Source: RBG-16-66-20 sp052386675 (GTDB lineage Bacteria; Pseudomonadota; Gammaproteobacteria; Burkholderiales; SG8-39). Taken from it: a DNA stretch of 64,000 nt. This document shows, piece after piece, positions 8,787 to 17,345 of this stretch. The stretch covers positions 1 through 64,000 of the forward strand of contig JBQTJX010000039.1 of assembly GCA_052386675.1 (NCBI GenBank), given 5' to 3'. Position numbers and translations under genes: made by a program. Position 1 is the first letter of the stretch. Each line of letters opens with the position of its first letter. The notes beneath the pieces were generated by a model. That model was not told where the DNA came from. It did not search any database and saw nothing but the letters and a program-made list of their open reading frames with translations.

Positions 8787-9209
8787 ATGGCGTCCTACGT
8801 CGAATCGGTCCTCACCCCCGGCGAGCGCGTGCTGCATGTCGGGCGGGTCAGCGGCTGGTCGCAGTTCTGGCTCTGGGTGCTGGGGGCGCTGCTGCTGCCC
8901 GTGTTCGGTGTCGGCCTCGTTCCGCTGGCGATGGCGTGGATCAACCTCAAGACCACGGAACTGGCCGTGACCGAGCGTCGCGTGATCGCCAAGTTCGGCC
9001 TCATCAGCCGCGAGACCACCGAAATCAAGGTCGAGCGCATCGAGAGCATGCAGGTCAACCAGAGCGTGATGGGGCGCCTGCTCGGTTTCGGCACCATCAT
9101 TTTCTCCGGCGCCGGCACGCCCCAGCTCGTGGTGCCGAGCATTTCGGAACCGCTCGAGTTCCGCAAGGCGGTGGTGGGCGCGCAGGAAGCCTCCGGCAGG
9201 AAGGCCTAG
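8787..9209 (+). CDS. Small membrane protein with a bacterial PH (bPH2/YdbS-type) domain
   Basis: A 140-residue protein with one long hydrophobic region (about residues 26-50, FWLWVLGALLLPVFGVGLVPLAMAW) that could be a helical hairpin. A bacterial PH domain of the YdbS type follows: TTELAVTERRVIAKFGLISRE, then IKVERIESMQVNQSVMGRLLG and GTIIFSGAGTPQ. A strong AGGAGG at 8775-8780 precedes the ATG. It lies between the binding protein (2 bases upstream) and the first permease (no gap downstream), so it is an operon member. Its biochemical role is unknown. Being locked into a peptide-uptake operon suggests a scaffold or membrane-organising role, which is inference. Confidence 0.85.
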   Translation: MASYVESVLTPGERVLHVGRVSGWSQFWLWVLGALLLPVFGVGLVPLAMAWINLKTTELAVTERRVIAKFGLISRETTEIKVERIESMQVNQSVMGRLLGFGTIIFSGAGTPQLVVPSISEPLEFRKAVVGAQEASGRKA

Positions 9210-10187
9210 GTGTTCGCCTACGTCGTGCGCCGCGTGCTTTACGCGATCCCGATCCTGGTCGGGGTCAACCTGCTCACGTTCCTGCTGTTCTTCGTCGTCA
9301 ATACCCCGGAGGACATGGCACGCATGCAGTTGGGCGCCAAGCGCGTCACGCCGGAAGCAATCGGAAAATGGAAGGCCGAGCGCGGCTACGACCGGCCGCT
9401 GCTGTGGAACGACCGGGCCGAAGGGGCGGGCAAGGCGACGCAGACCGTGTTCTTCCAGAAATCCGTGCGCCTGTTCGCGTTCGACTTCGGCGCCTCCGAA
9501 GACAAGCGCGACATCGCTGGCGAGATCGGCGAGCGCATGTGGCCCAGTCTCGCGCTAGCGGTGCCGGTATTCCTGGTGGGGCTCGCGGTCTGCGTCAGCT
9601 TCGCGCTGCTGATGGCCTTCTTCCGCGCCACCTACCTGGATCTCTGGGGCGTGGTGCTGTGCGTGGCCATGATGTCCGTCTCGACGCTGTTCTACATCAT
9701 CCTCGGCCAGTACCTGCTGTCCAAGCTTCTGCACCTGGTGCCGATCTCGGGCTACCAGGGCGGGGCCGAGGCCCTGCGCTTCCTCTTCCTGCCGGTGCTC
9801 ATCGGCGTCGTCGCCGGCATCGGCGCCAGCAGCCGCTGGTACCGCACCCTGTTCCTGGAGGAGATGGGACGCGACTACGTGCGAACCGCCCGCGCCAAGG
9901 GCCTCGCCGAAAGCGCGGTCCTGTTCGGCCACGTGCTGCGCAACGCCCTGATTCCAATCCTGACCGGCGTGGTGGCGGTGATCCCGCTGCTGTTCATGGG
10001 CAGCCTGCTGTCCGAATCGTTCTTCGGCATCCCCGGGCTGGGCAGCTACACCATCGATGCCATCCAGGCGCAGGACTTCGCCGTGGTGCGCGCCATGGTG
10101 TTCATCGGCTCGGTGTTCTACATCGTCGGCCTCATCCTGACCGACATCTCCTACACCCTGGTGGATCCCAGGATCCGGCTCCAGTAG
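9210..10187 (+). CDS. YejB-like ABC transporter permease
   Basis: A 325-residue inner-membrane permease of the DppB/OppB class (BPD_transp_1). The N-terminal MFAYVVRRVLYAIPILVGVNLLTFLLFF is the typical first helix. The EAA loop EEMGRDYVRTARAKGLAESAVLFGHVLRNALIPIL contacts the ATPase. The periplasmic segment NTPEDMARMQLGAKRVTPEAIGKWK is characteristic of the YejB group. The start is GTG, placed directly after the TAG of the PH-domain gene, so translation is probably coupled. The second permease begins 2 bases after this stop. Confidence 0.93.
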   Translation: MFAYVVRRVLYAIPILVGVNLLTFLLFFVVNTPEDMARMQLGAKRVTPEAIGKWKAERGYDRPLLWNDRAEGAGKATQTVFFQKSVRLFAFDFGASEDKRDIAGEIGERMWPSLALAVPVFLVGLAVCVSFALLMAFFRATYLDLWGVVLCVAMMSVSTLFYIILGQYLLSKLLHLVPISGYQGGAEALRFLFLPVLIGVVAGIGASSRWYRTLFLEEMGRDYVRTARAKGLAESAVLFGHVLRNALIPILTGVVAVIPLLFMGSLLSESFFGIPGLGSYTIDAIQAQDFAVVRAMVFIGSVFYIVGLILTDISYTLVDPRIRLQ

Positions 10188-10189
10188 GC

Positions 10190-11575
10190 ATGCCCGTCGT
10201 CCTCCCTACGGATGCCCTGGTCTGGCTGCTGGTAGCGGCGGCGGGGGTCTATGCGCTGGTCTGCCGGCGCCATGACCATCTCGCGGCACCGTGGGGGAGA
10301 GTGTTCCGGAGCGCGCCCGCGATCGCCTCGGCGGTGGTACTCGCGTTCTACCTCGGCGTCGGCCTGCTTGATTCCTTTCACTACCGGCCGGAGCTGCCCG
10401 CGCGCGGCGCCAGCGTCGGCAACGGTGCATCCAAAGCTTATTCGGTCGAGGTCCTTTCGCTCCTCGACTGGACGCTGTCGCACCTGCGGGGCCGCACCGA
10501 GAGGACCTATTCGGCGCCGCTCGCCATCCATTCCTATGCCAGGGAGCAGGTGGAACTGCCGGGGGGGAAGACGGCGCGGGAGTTTCCGCGATTGCAGTTC
10601 GGAGGGGCGCACCTGGCGAAGGAGGAACATTGGGGTGCAGACATAGGGTGGCGCGTGTTCAAGGGGCTGTGTTTCGCCGCCGCGATACTGCTCGCGGCGG
10701 CGATCGGAATGAAGATCGCCATGGCGAAATGGCCGGCGGTGCCCTGGCACGCGGGGATGTGGGCGCTGGGGGGCGTGCTGGCGCTGCTGGTGCCGGCGCT
10801 GGTCCTCTCTGGCGGCTATCACGTCCTGGGCACGGACAAGGTCGGCAACGACGTGTTCTACCAGGCGTTGAAATCCATCCGCACCAGCCTGGTGATCGGC
10901 ACCGTTACCACCCTGGTGCTGCTGCCGCTGGGAATCGCGCTCGGCATCATGGCCGGCTACTTCAGGGGCTGGGTGGACGACGTCATCCAGTATCTCTACA
11001 CCACGCTCAATTCCATTCCCGGGGTGCTCCTGATCGCGGCCTCGGTGCTGATGATGCAGGTCGTGATCGACCGGCACCCGGACTGGTTCGCGACCGCGGC
11101 GCACCGCGCCGACGTGAAGCTGCTGGTGCTGTGCGCCATCCTGGGCCTGACCAGCTGGACCGGCCTCGCGCGCCTGCTGCGTGGCGAGACGCTGAAGCTC
11201 TCGGAGCTGGAGTATATCCAGGCCGCGCATGCGCTGGGCGTCAGGGGCGGCCGCGTCATTTCGCGCCACATCCTGCCCAACGTGGCCCACATCGTCGTCA
11301 TCGCCATGGTGATGGACTTCTCCGGGCTGGTGCTGGCCGAGGCGGTGCTCTCCTACGTCGGGGTCGGGGTGGATCCCTCCACCAACAGCTTCGGCACCAT
11401 GATCAACTCGGCGCGCATGGAGATGTCGCGCGAGCCCATCGTCTGGTGGGCGCTCGCCACCGCGTTCTGCTTCATGTTCGTGCTGGTGCTGGCGGCGAAC
11501 CTGTTCGCCGACGCGGTGCGCGACGGCTTCGATCCCCGGGTGCGCGTGGGCGGCCTGGCGAAGGCGGCGGCATGA
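10190..11575 (+). CDS. YejE-like ABC transporter permease with a long N-terminal extension
   Basis: A 461-residue permease, about 120 residues longer than E. coli YejE. Two or three hydrophobic helices and a loop of about 90 residues (residues 70-155) precede the conserved permease core, which starts near GTDKVGNDVFYQALKSIRTSL. The EAA loop LSELEYIQAAHALGVRGGRVISRHILPN is intact, and the end ADAVRDGFDPRVRV is typical of DppC/OppC/YejE permeases. The extension corresponds to the large periplasmic loop of the YejE class but is expanded. The last codons overlap the start of the ATPase gene (ATGA). Confidence 0.92.
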   Translation: MPVVLPTDALVWLLVAAAGVYALVCRRHDHLAAPWGRVFRSAPAIASAVVLAFYLGVGLLDSFHYRPELPARGASVGNGASKAYSVEVLSLLDWTLSHLRGRTERTYSAPLAIHSYAREQVELPGGKTAREFPRLQFGGAHLAKEEHWGADIGWRVFKGLCFAAAILLAAAIGMKIAMAKWPAVPWHAGMWALGGVLALLVPALVLSGGYHVLGTDKVGNDVFYQALKSIRTSLVIGTVTTLVLLPLGIALGIMAGYFRGWVDDVIQYLYTTLNSIPGVLLIAASVLMMQVVIDRHPDWFATAAHRADVKLLVLCAILGLTSWTGLARLLRGETLKLSELEYIQAAHALGVRGGRVISRHILPNVAHIVVIAMVMDFSGLVLAEAVLSYVGVGVDPSTNSFGTMINSARMEMSREPIVWWALATAFCFMFVLVLAANLFADAVRDGFDPRVRVGGLAKAAA

Positions 11576-13569
11576 GCGAGGTCTCGCTCGCGGTCGAGGG
11601 GCTGGCGACGCGGATCGACACCGCCGCGGGCGAGCTGCGCGCGGTCGACGGCATCGACTTCGAACTGCGCAAGGGGGAATGCTTCGCCCTGGTGGGCGAG
11701 TCCGGCTGCGGCAAGTCGATGACGGCGCTGTCGCTGCTGCAGCTGCTGCCGGAGGCCGGGCGGATCGCCGATGGGCGGGTATTGCTCGACGGGCACGACC
11801 TGCTCGCGCTGCCGGAGGCGGCGATGCGGGCGGTGCGCGGCCGGCGCGTGGCGATGATCTTCCAGGAGCCCTCCACGGCGCTCAATCCGGTCCTCACCGT
11901 CGGACGCCAGATCATCGAGGTCATCGAACGCCACCTCGGCGTGTCCGGCGAGGAGGCCAGGCGGAGGGCGCTCGCGCTGCTGGAGGACGTCGGCATCCCC
12001 GACGCGGCACGGCGCTTCGACGAATACCCGTTCCAGCTCTCCGGCGGCCTGAAGCAGCGCGTCATGATCGCCGCGGCGCTGGCGGCGGACCCGGAGGTGC
12101 TGGTGGCCGACGAGCCCACCACCGCGCTGGACGTCACCATCCAGGCCCAGATCCTCGAGCTGCTGGCGAAGCTGCAATCCGGGCGCGGCATGGCGCTGCT
12201 GCTCATCACGCACGACTTGGGCATCGTGGCGCAAATGGCGCACCGGGTCGCGGTGATGTACGCGGGACAGGTGGTGGAACTGGCCACGCGCGAGCAGTTC
12301 TTCCGCGCCCCGCAGCACCCGTACTCCCGCAAGCTGTTCGACGCCGTGCCCACGCCGGAGAAGCGCTCGGGCGAACTGGCGGTGATTCCCGGCCAGGTGC
12401 CCTCCCTGCTGGGGGCATTCCGCGGTTGCCGCTTCGCCGAGCGCTGCGACGAGGCCTTCGAGCGCTGCAAATGGGTGGCGCCGAAGCTTCTGGAGCTGCC
12501 GGGAGGGCATCTGTCGCGCTGCCTGCTGCGAGAGAAGGGACCCGCCGCGCCGCCCGGCGAGACGACCGTGGTCGCCGGCAAGCGCAGCTCCTCCGCGGGC
12601 GAAAGCCCGGTGCTGCTGGAGGTGCGTGACCTCAGGGTGCATTTCCCGATCCGGCGCGGCCTGTTCAAGCGCACCGTCGGCCAGGTCAAGGCCGTGGACG
12701 GCGTGTCGCTCCAGGTCCGCGAAGGGCGCACCCTGGCGCTGGTGGGCGAATCCGGATGCGGCAAGACCACCGTCGGCAAGGCGATCCTGCGGCTGCTCGC
12801 GCCCACGGGCGGCACCGTGAGCCACGGCGGCGTCGACCTGGCAAAGCTCTCGGGCGAGGACCTGCGGCTGCGCCGGCGCGCCATGCAGATCGTGTTCCAG
12901 GACCCCTATGCGTCGCTGAACCCGCGCCTGCGGGTGGGCGACATCCTCGCCGAGGGCATGCGCGCCCTCGGCGTGGGCGGGGACGAGGCCGGTCGCGCGA
13001 CGAAGATCGGCGTCCTGCTCGACCAGGTCGGCCTGCCGCGCAACGCGGTCGCACGCTACGCGCACGAGTTCTCCGGCGGACAGCGCCAGCGCATCGCCAT
13101 CGCGCGCGCGTTAGCTGTGGAGCCCAAGCTCATCATTTGCGACGAACCGACCAGCGCGCTGGATGTGTCGGTGCAGGCGCAGATCCTGAATCTGCTGCGC
13201 GAGTTGCAGCAGCGCCTGGGCCTCGCCTACCTGTTCATCACCCACAACCTGTCGGTGGTGGAATACCTCGCGCACGACGTGGCGGTGATGTACCTCGGAC
13301 GGATCGTGGAGCAGGGAACGGTGGACGAGGTGCTGGGCTCCCCCCGGCACCCCTATACCGAGGCCTTGCTCTCAGCCGTGCCCCGGATCGAGCGCCAGCA
13401 GCAGATCGTGCGGCTCGCCGGAGAACTGCCCTCGCCGGCGAACCCGCCTCCAGGCTGCCATTTCCACCCTCGCTGCCCGAAGGTGATGCCGGAATGCGCC
13501 CGGGCCTGGCCGGAGGCGGCCAGGTTGAGCGCGACAAGGACGGTGAACTGCCTGCTGTACCGCGGCTGA
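11572..13569 (+). CDS. YejF-like fused dual ATPase of a peptide ABC transporter
   Basis: A 665-residue protein with two ABC ATPase domains in tandem, the DppD-DppF fusion typical of YejF/GsiA. Domain 1 has Walker A GESGCGKSM, signature LSGGLKQRV and Walker B VLVADEPTTALD, and ends in an oligopeptide-type C-terminal motif CRFAERCDEAFERC. Domain 2 has Walker A GESGCGKTT, signature FSGGQRQRI and Walker B LIICDEPTSALD, and ends with CHFHPRCPKVMPEC. The Leu-Lys in LSGGLKQR replaces the commoner Met-Arg but keeps the fold. The gene overlaps the upstream permease by 4 bases and closes the operon. The minus-strand gene on the other side abuts it with no gap. Confidence 0.96.
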   Translation: MSEVSLAVEGLATRIDTAAGELRAVDGIDFELRKGECFALVGESGCGKSMTALSLLQLLPEAGRIADGRVLLDGHDLLALPEAAMRAVRGRRVAMIFQEPSTALNPVLTVGRQIIEVIERHLGVSGEEARRRALALLEDVGIPDAARRFDEYPFQLSGGLKQRVMIAAALAADPEVLVADEPTTALDVTIQAQILELLAKLQSGRGMALLLITHDLGIVAQMAHRVAVMYAGQVVELATREQFFRAPQHPYSRKLFDAVPTPEKRSGELAVIPGQVPSLLGAFRGCRFAERCDEAFERCKWVAPKLLELPGGHLSRCLLREKGPAAPPGETTVVAGKRSSSAGESPVLLEVRDLRVHFPIRRGLFKRTVGQVKAVDGVSLQVREGRTLALVGESGCGKTTVGKAILRLLAPTGGTVSHGGVDLAKLSGEDLRLRRRAMQIVFQDPYASLNPRLRVGDILAEGMRALGVGGDEAGRATKIGVLLDQVGLPRNAVARYAHEFSGGQRQRIAIARALAVEPKLIICDEPTSALDVSVQAQILNLLRELQQRLGLAYLFITHNLSVVEYLAHDVAVMYLGRIVEQGTVDEVLGSPRHPYTEALLSAVPRIERQQQIVRLAGELPSPANPPPGCHFHPRCPKVMPECARAWPEAARLSATRTVNCLLYRG

Positions 13570-14127
13570 CTAGCGTTCCAGCGCGGCGAGCAGCAGCTGG
13601 TTGAGATCGTCAGGCAGGGGCAGCAGCCCCTGGCGAAGGACCGAGCCGAGCTGTTCCTGTTCTTCCTGCGGCATGCCGGTGGTCTCGGCGCGGAACGCCG
13701 CCGCGAGCATCCGCTTCTCGGTCTCCGACAGTTGCGCCAGGCGCTGACGGGCGTCCCGCACCGCCAGCGCGTGCTGCACGAAATACTCGATCATCGGCGC
13801 CCGCACCGCGGCGTTCTTCGGGCTGAGCAGGGCCTCGTTCAGGGAAGCGAATATCTCGCCGCGCTGGTCCCGGGAAAGGTAGGCGAAGCACTCGTCGATC
13901 AGGCGGCGCAGGTGCTCGGGCTCGACCAGGGTGCCGGGATAGACCCGGCCCAGGTCCACCAACGGCGTGCCTTCAGCCGGCTGGGGCTTGCTGACATGGG
14001 CGATGACCATGTCGCGCGCGATTCCGAGCAGGAACATGAGGATCGGGTCCGCGGCCTGTGCACGCATGGGCGCGGCCATGCCGGCCAAAATCAGGGTGAA
14101 AAGGACGGCCCTGCGCAGACGGTGCAT
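13570..14127 (-). CDS. Exported protein of unknown function
   Basis: A 185-residue protein with a clear signal peptide (about residues 1-25, FTLILAGMAAPMRAQA), so it is exported. The mature part is helical with no recognised catalytic motif. It contains VDLGRVYPGTLVEPEHLRRLIDECFAYLSRDQRGEIFASLNEALL and a Glu/Gln-rich stretch GMPQEEQEQLGSVLRQGLLPLPDDLNQLLLAALER. A possible -10 (TAGAAT, minus strand, 14139-14134) lies 6 bases before the start. The coding sequence ends exactly against the YejF-like gene. No function is proposed. Confidence 0.8.
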   Translation of the reverse strand: MHRLRRAVLFTLILAGMAAPMRAQAADPILMFLLGIARDMVIAHVSKPQPAEGTPLVDLGRVYPGTLVEPEHLRRLIDECFAYLSRDQRGEIFASLNEALLSPKNAAVRAPMIEYFVQHALAVRDARQRLAQLSETEKRMLAAAFRAETTGMPQEEQEQLGSVLRQGLLPLPDDLNQLLLAALER

Positions 14128-14205
14128 GGGCCCATTCTAGGAGACTTGCGGCTCGAACAAGTCCGCACTGCAACATGAACGTATATCTAGCTTTAACTTA
14201 TATTC

Positions 14206-15741
14206 CTAACTACCTGCTTTTCGTACTGTTTTCTTTGTAGGCTTAGGCTTGGATTTCCCGGTGGCGACCTTTCGGACCGGCTTTCCAGAGGGCGTTGCCC
14301 GCGTCTGTATCTTGAGGGACTGGCCGACCTGGAGCCGGCCGATGGGATTCCAGCGGCGCAAGTCTTCGACGCTGACCCGGTAGCGGGCGGCAATGGAGGC
14401 CAGGGTTTCCCCGGCCTTGACCCGGTGCACCGACGTGCGCGGCTGCGGCGCCGCGATTGGCGGTGCGTACATGATGGGCAGGCGAGCACCGGACACGGCG
14501 GCGCCGTTCATCGGCACCACCAGCAGCGCCGGCACCGCCCGGTTGCGCGCATTGATGCCGTTGACCTCCTTCAGCTGCGCCAGGCCGACGCTGAAGCGCC
14601 GCGCGACCGCCTCCAGCGACTCGCCCTTCTTCGGGGTGTAGGTCTGCCAGGACACCAGGCCCTTCTCGTCGTGCTTCAGCAGGTTGGCGCGGAACACCTC
14701 CACCCGGTCAGCGGGCAGCACGATCCTCGGATTCACGCTGACCGGGATCAGCGGCCGGTTGAAGCCCGGATTGAGCGCCACGAACTCCTCCACCGGCATT
14801 TCGGCCAGGCGAGCCGCGAGGCGCACGTCGATGTCGCGCGTCTTGGTGACGGTGGCGAAGTAGGGCTGGTTCGGGATCGGGTCGAGGTCGATGCCGAACA
14901 CCTTTGGGTCGGCGATGATGGCCTTGAGCGCCTGCAGCTTGGGCACGTAGTGTCGCGTCTCCAGCGGCATGTTGATGCTGGAGTAGTCCAGCGGCAGGCG
15001 GGCGGCGCGGTTCTTCTCCAGCGCGCGCGCCACCGCGTTCTCGCCCCAGTTGTAGGAGGCGAGCGCGAGGTGCCAGTCGCCGTGCATGTCGTAGACGTCC
15101 TTCAGGTACTCCAGCGCAGCGCCCGTGGAATCCACGATGTCGCGGCGGCCGTCGTACCACCAGTTCTGCTTCAGGTCATAGCGCTTGCCGGTGCCGGGAA
15201 TGAACTGCCACAGGCCGGAGGCGTGGGCGCGCGAGTACGCCATCGGGTTGAACGAACTCTCCACCATAGGCAGCAGCGCGAGTTCCGTGGGCAGGCCGCG
15301 GCGCTCGATTTCCTCGACGATGTGGTACAGGTACAGCCGGCTGCGGTCGAACACCCGCTTCAGGTAATCGGGCCGCGCCACGTACCAGGCGATTTTCTCC
15401 CGTACCAGCGGGCTGTCCAGGTCCGCCATGGCGAAGCCGTCGCGGATGCGCTGCCAGAGGTCATCCGCGCGCAGCGTGCGGTCGACGGTGGCGACCGGCG
15501 GTGGCCGGTGCATGTCGTGCCGCGCGCCCTCGAAGGGCGGCAGGCTGGCGGCGTCGATCGGTTTCACCGGCGCGGTCGCCGGATCGGGGGGCGCGTCGCG
15601 GATGCCGAGCACCGGCGAATCGGGCTGCTGGCGCGCGGCGGGCGCGGACGCCTGCGGCGGCTGCGCATCAGGCAGCGTCTCGCAGCCGGCGAGCAGCAGC
15701 GATGCGAGCAGGAGGTACACGGCGTGCGCGAATTTGGGCAC
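14206..15741 (-). CDS. mltD: MltD-like membrane-bound lytic murein transglycosylase
   Basis: A 511-residue lipoprotein (lipobox LLAGC, Cys20) that cleaves peptidoglycan to anhydromuropeptides. The catalytic SLT domain (about residues 100-260) has the active-site Glu in ALLPMVESSFNPMAYS, then GLWQFIPGTGKRYDL and LALASYNWGENAV. Two C-terminal LysM domains bind glycan: YTPKKGESLEAVARRFSV and HRVKAGETLASIAARYRVS. The last 30 residues are strongly basic (KSKPKPTKKTVRKA), an unusual tail that may bind anionic cell-wall polymers. The start is GTG, chosen because it begins the signal peptide and a TAGACT -10 lies 5 bases upstream. It follows gloB by 19 bases. Confidence 0.94.
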   Translation of the reverse strand: MPKFAHAVYLLLASLLLAGCETLPDAQPPQASAPAARQQPDSPVLGIRDAPPDPATAPVKPIDAASLPPFEGARHDMHRPPPVATVDRTLRADDLWQRIRDGFAMADLDSPLVREKIAWYVARPDYLKRVFDRSRLYLYHIVEEIERRGLPTELALLPMVESSFNPMAYSRAHASGLWQFIPGTGKRYDLKQNWWYDGRRDIVDSTGAALEYLKDVYDMHGDWHLALASYNWGENAVARALEKNRAARLPLDYSSINMPLETRHYVPKLQALKAIIADPKVFGIDLDPIPNQPYFATVTKTRDIDVRLAARLAEMPVEEFVALNPGFNRPLIPVSVNPRIVLPADRVEVFRANLLKHDEKGLVSWQTYTPKKGESLEAVARRFSVGLAQLKEVNGINARNRAVPALLVVPMNGAAVSGARLPIMYAPPIAAPQPRTSVHRVKAGETLASIAARYRVSVEDLRRWNPIGRLQVGQSLKIQTRATPSGKPVRKVATGKSKPKPTKKTVRKAGS

Positions 15742-15746
15742 GCCGG

Positions 15747-15752
15747 AGTCTA
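15747..15752 (-). promoter_or_regulatory. -10 box of mltD
   Basis: TAGACT on the minus strand, with five bases (CCGGC) between it and the GTG start of mltD, predicts a leaderless or almost leaderless transcript. No good -35 is visible. gloB ends just upstream, so read-through from gloB is an alternative. Confidence 0.35.
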
Positions 15753-15760
15753 CTCTTTTG

Positions 15761-16525
15761 TCACGAGCGGTTTTTCCACTCGCGGATCGCGGTGAACACG
15801 CTCACCGGATCGCCGATGCGCGCGCCGAGATACTTGTTGGCCGATGCCACCACCGGCGGCTCGGCGCAGCGCAGGAACGGATTGGTGGCGCGCTCCTCGC
15901 CCAGCGTCGAGGGCAGCGAAGGCTTGCCCTGCGAGCGCAAGGCACGCACGCGCGCCTCGCGTGCCGCGAGCGCGGCGTTGCCGGGATCCACCTTGCGCGC
16001 GAACTCGATGTTGGCCAGCGTGTATTCGTGGCCGCAGTAGACCCGGGTGTCGTCGGGCAGCGCCGCCATCTTGCCCAGCGAGGCGAGCATCTGCGCGGGC
16101 GTGCCTTCGAACACGCGGCCGCAGCCGCAGGCGAAGAGCGTGTCGCCGCTGAACAGGGATCCTGCGCCATAATAGGCCACATGCGCTCGCGTATGCCCCG
16201 GGATGTCGAACACATTGAAGACAAGGCCGAGCTGCGGCAGTTCCACGCGGTCGCCTTCCCCGACCGGATGCGTCAGTTCCGGAATGGGCTCGCCCTTCGG
16301 GCCGTGCACCGGGACCTTTGCATCGCGGACCAGTTCCGCGATGCCGCCGACGTGGTCCGGATGGTGGTGTGTCGCGAGGATGGCGCACAAGCTCAGGCCC
16401 TCGTCGGCGAGGTAGCGGCGAACCGGCGCCGCCTCGCCAGGATCCACCACGGCCGCGTAGGCGCCGGCTCGCAGCGTCCACATGTAGTTGTCCTTGAAGG
16501 CCGGTAACGGAACGATCTGGAGCAT
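15761..16525 (-). CDS. gloB: Hydroxyacylglutathione hydrolase (glyoxalase II)
   Basis: A 254-residue metallo-beta-lactamase-fold enzyme that hydrolyses S-lactoylglutathione in methylglyoxal detoxification. The binuclear metal motif THHHPDH spans residues 52-58. GHTRAHVAYY, SGDTLFACGCGR and VYCGHEYTLANIEFA supply the remaining ligands and the substrate site. The C-terminal glutathione-binding segment LPSTLGEERATNPFLR is canonical. The ATG at 16525 starts MLQIVPLPAFKDNY, the family's usual N-terminus. The start codon overlaps, on the opposite strand, a possible methyltransferase start (shared CATG). Confidence 0.96.
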   Translation of the reverse strand: MLQIVPLPAFKDNYMWTLRAGAYAAVVDPGEAAPVRRYLADEGLSLCAILATHHHPDHVGGIAELVRDAKVPVHGPKGEPIPELTHPVGEGDRVELPQLGLVFNVFDIPGHTRAHVAYYGAGSLFSGDTLFACGCGRVFEGTPAQMLASLGKMAALPDDTRVYCGHEYTLANIEFARKVDPGNAALAAREARVRALRSQGKPSLPSTLGEERATNPFLRCAEPPVVASANKYLGARIGDPVSVFTAIREWKNRS

Positions 16526-17345
16526 GGATCGGCAATCTTTCGTCGCGAATGACGCGGCCAAGTATAACGGCGCGGGAGGTCCCGGGAATGCGCAACCCGC
16601 CCCCGTCCGGTCGGGCCTCGCCGACTGGTTCACCACGCCGCAGGGGCGTCACGTGCTGGAATGGGAACTGGACCAGTTCGCCAGCGCCACCGACGACGTG
16701 TTCGGCTTCCGCGCGCTGCAGGCGGGACTTCCGGGCATCGACTTCCTCGCCGGCAACCGCATTCCGTTCCATTTCACTGTCGCGATCGAACCCGGTGCGG
16801 CGCTCGCCGCCGATCCGCTGCAATTGCCGCTTGCCGACCAGAGCGTGGACCTGGTGGCGCTGCCGCACGCGCTCGAGTTCAGCGCCGACCCGCACCTGGT
16901 GCTGCGCGAGGCCGCGCGCGTGCTGATGCCGGAGGGACACCTGGTCATCTCCGGATTCAACCCGCTGTCGCTGTGGCGCCTGCGCCAGGCGGCAATGAGC
17001 GAGCGCGGCCGGGCCGTCGCCGGCGCGCCCTGGGACGGGCGCTTTATCGGCCTGCTGCGGCTGAAGGAATGGCTGCGGCTGCTCGGCTTCGAGTTGAACG
17101 GCGGGCGCTTCGGCTGCTATGCGCCGCCGTTCTCCGGCCCGGACTGGTTGCGGCGCTTCGCGTTCATGGAGAAGGCGGGCGCGCGCTGGTGGCCCATCAT
17201 GGGCGGCGCCTACGTGGTGCGCGCGGTGAAGCGGGTGCACGGCATGCGCGTCATCACGCCCGCGTGGCGACGCGAGCGCGCGCGGCGGCGCGCGGTGGCC
17301 GCGGTGTCGCAGCGCAACGGCTCGGCGCGGCAGAATCATGAGTGA
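16524..17345 (+). CDS. Class I SAM-dependent methyltransferase (type 11), start uncertain
   Basis: A methyltransferase of up to 273 residues in the usual gloB-methyltransferase-rnhA-dnaQ neighbourhood. The core runs from about LADWFTTPQGRHVLEWE through DQSVDLVALPHALEF and EAARVLMPEGHLVISGFNPLSLW. The canonical glycine-rich SAM loop is weak (residues around PGIDFLAGN), as in this family. The start is doubtful. The in-frame ATG at 16524 overlaps the gloB start and lies upstream of a plausible promoter. An ATG at 16588 with GGGAGG before it is out of frame by one base, separated from the body by a C-run. The 3' end overlaps rnhA by 8 bases. The substrate is unknown. Confidence 0.85.
   Translation: MDRQSFVANDAAKYNGAGGPGNAQPAPVRSGLADWFTTPQGRHVLEWELDQFASATDDVFGFRALQAGLPGIDFLAGNRIPFHFTVAIEPGAALAADPLQLPLADQSVDLVALPHALEFSADPHLVLREAARVLMPEGHLVISGFNPLSLWRLRQAAMSERGRAVAGAPWDGRFIGLLRLKEWLRLLGFELNGGRFGCYAPPFSGPDWLRRFAFMEKAGARWWPIMGGAYVVRAVKRVHGMRVITPAWRRERARRRAVAAVSQRNGSARQNHE
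16561..16568. promoter_or_regulatory. Overlapping divergent -10 boxes between gloB and the methyltransferase
   Basis: AGTATAAC reads TATACT on the minus strand (16566-16561, toward gloB, giving a leader of roughly 30 bases) and TATAAC on the plus strand (16563-16568). If the plus-strand box is used, the transcript would start near 16575, downstream of the ATG at 16524. This argues for a later methyltransferase start. Confidence 0.35.
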
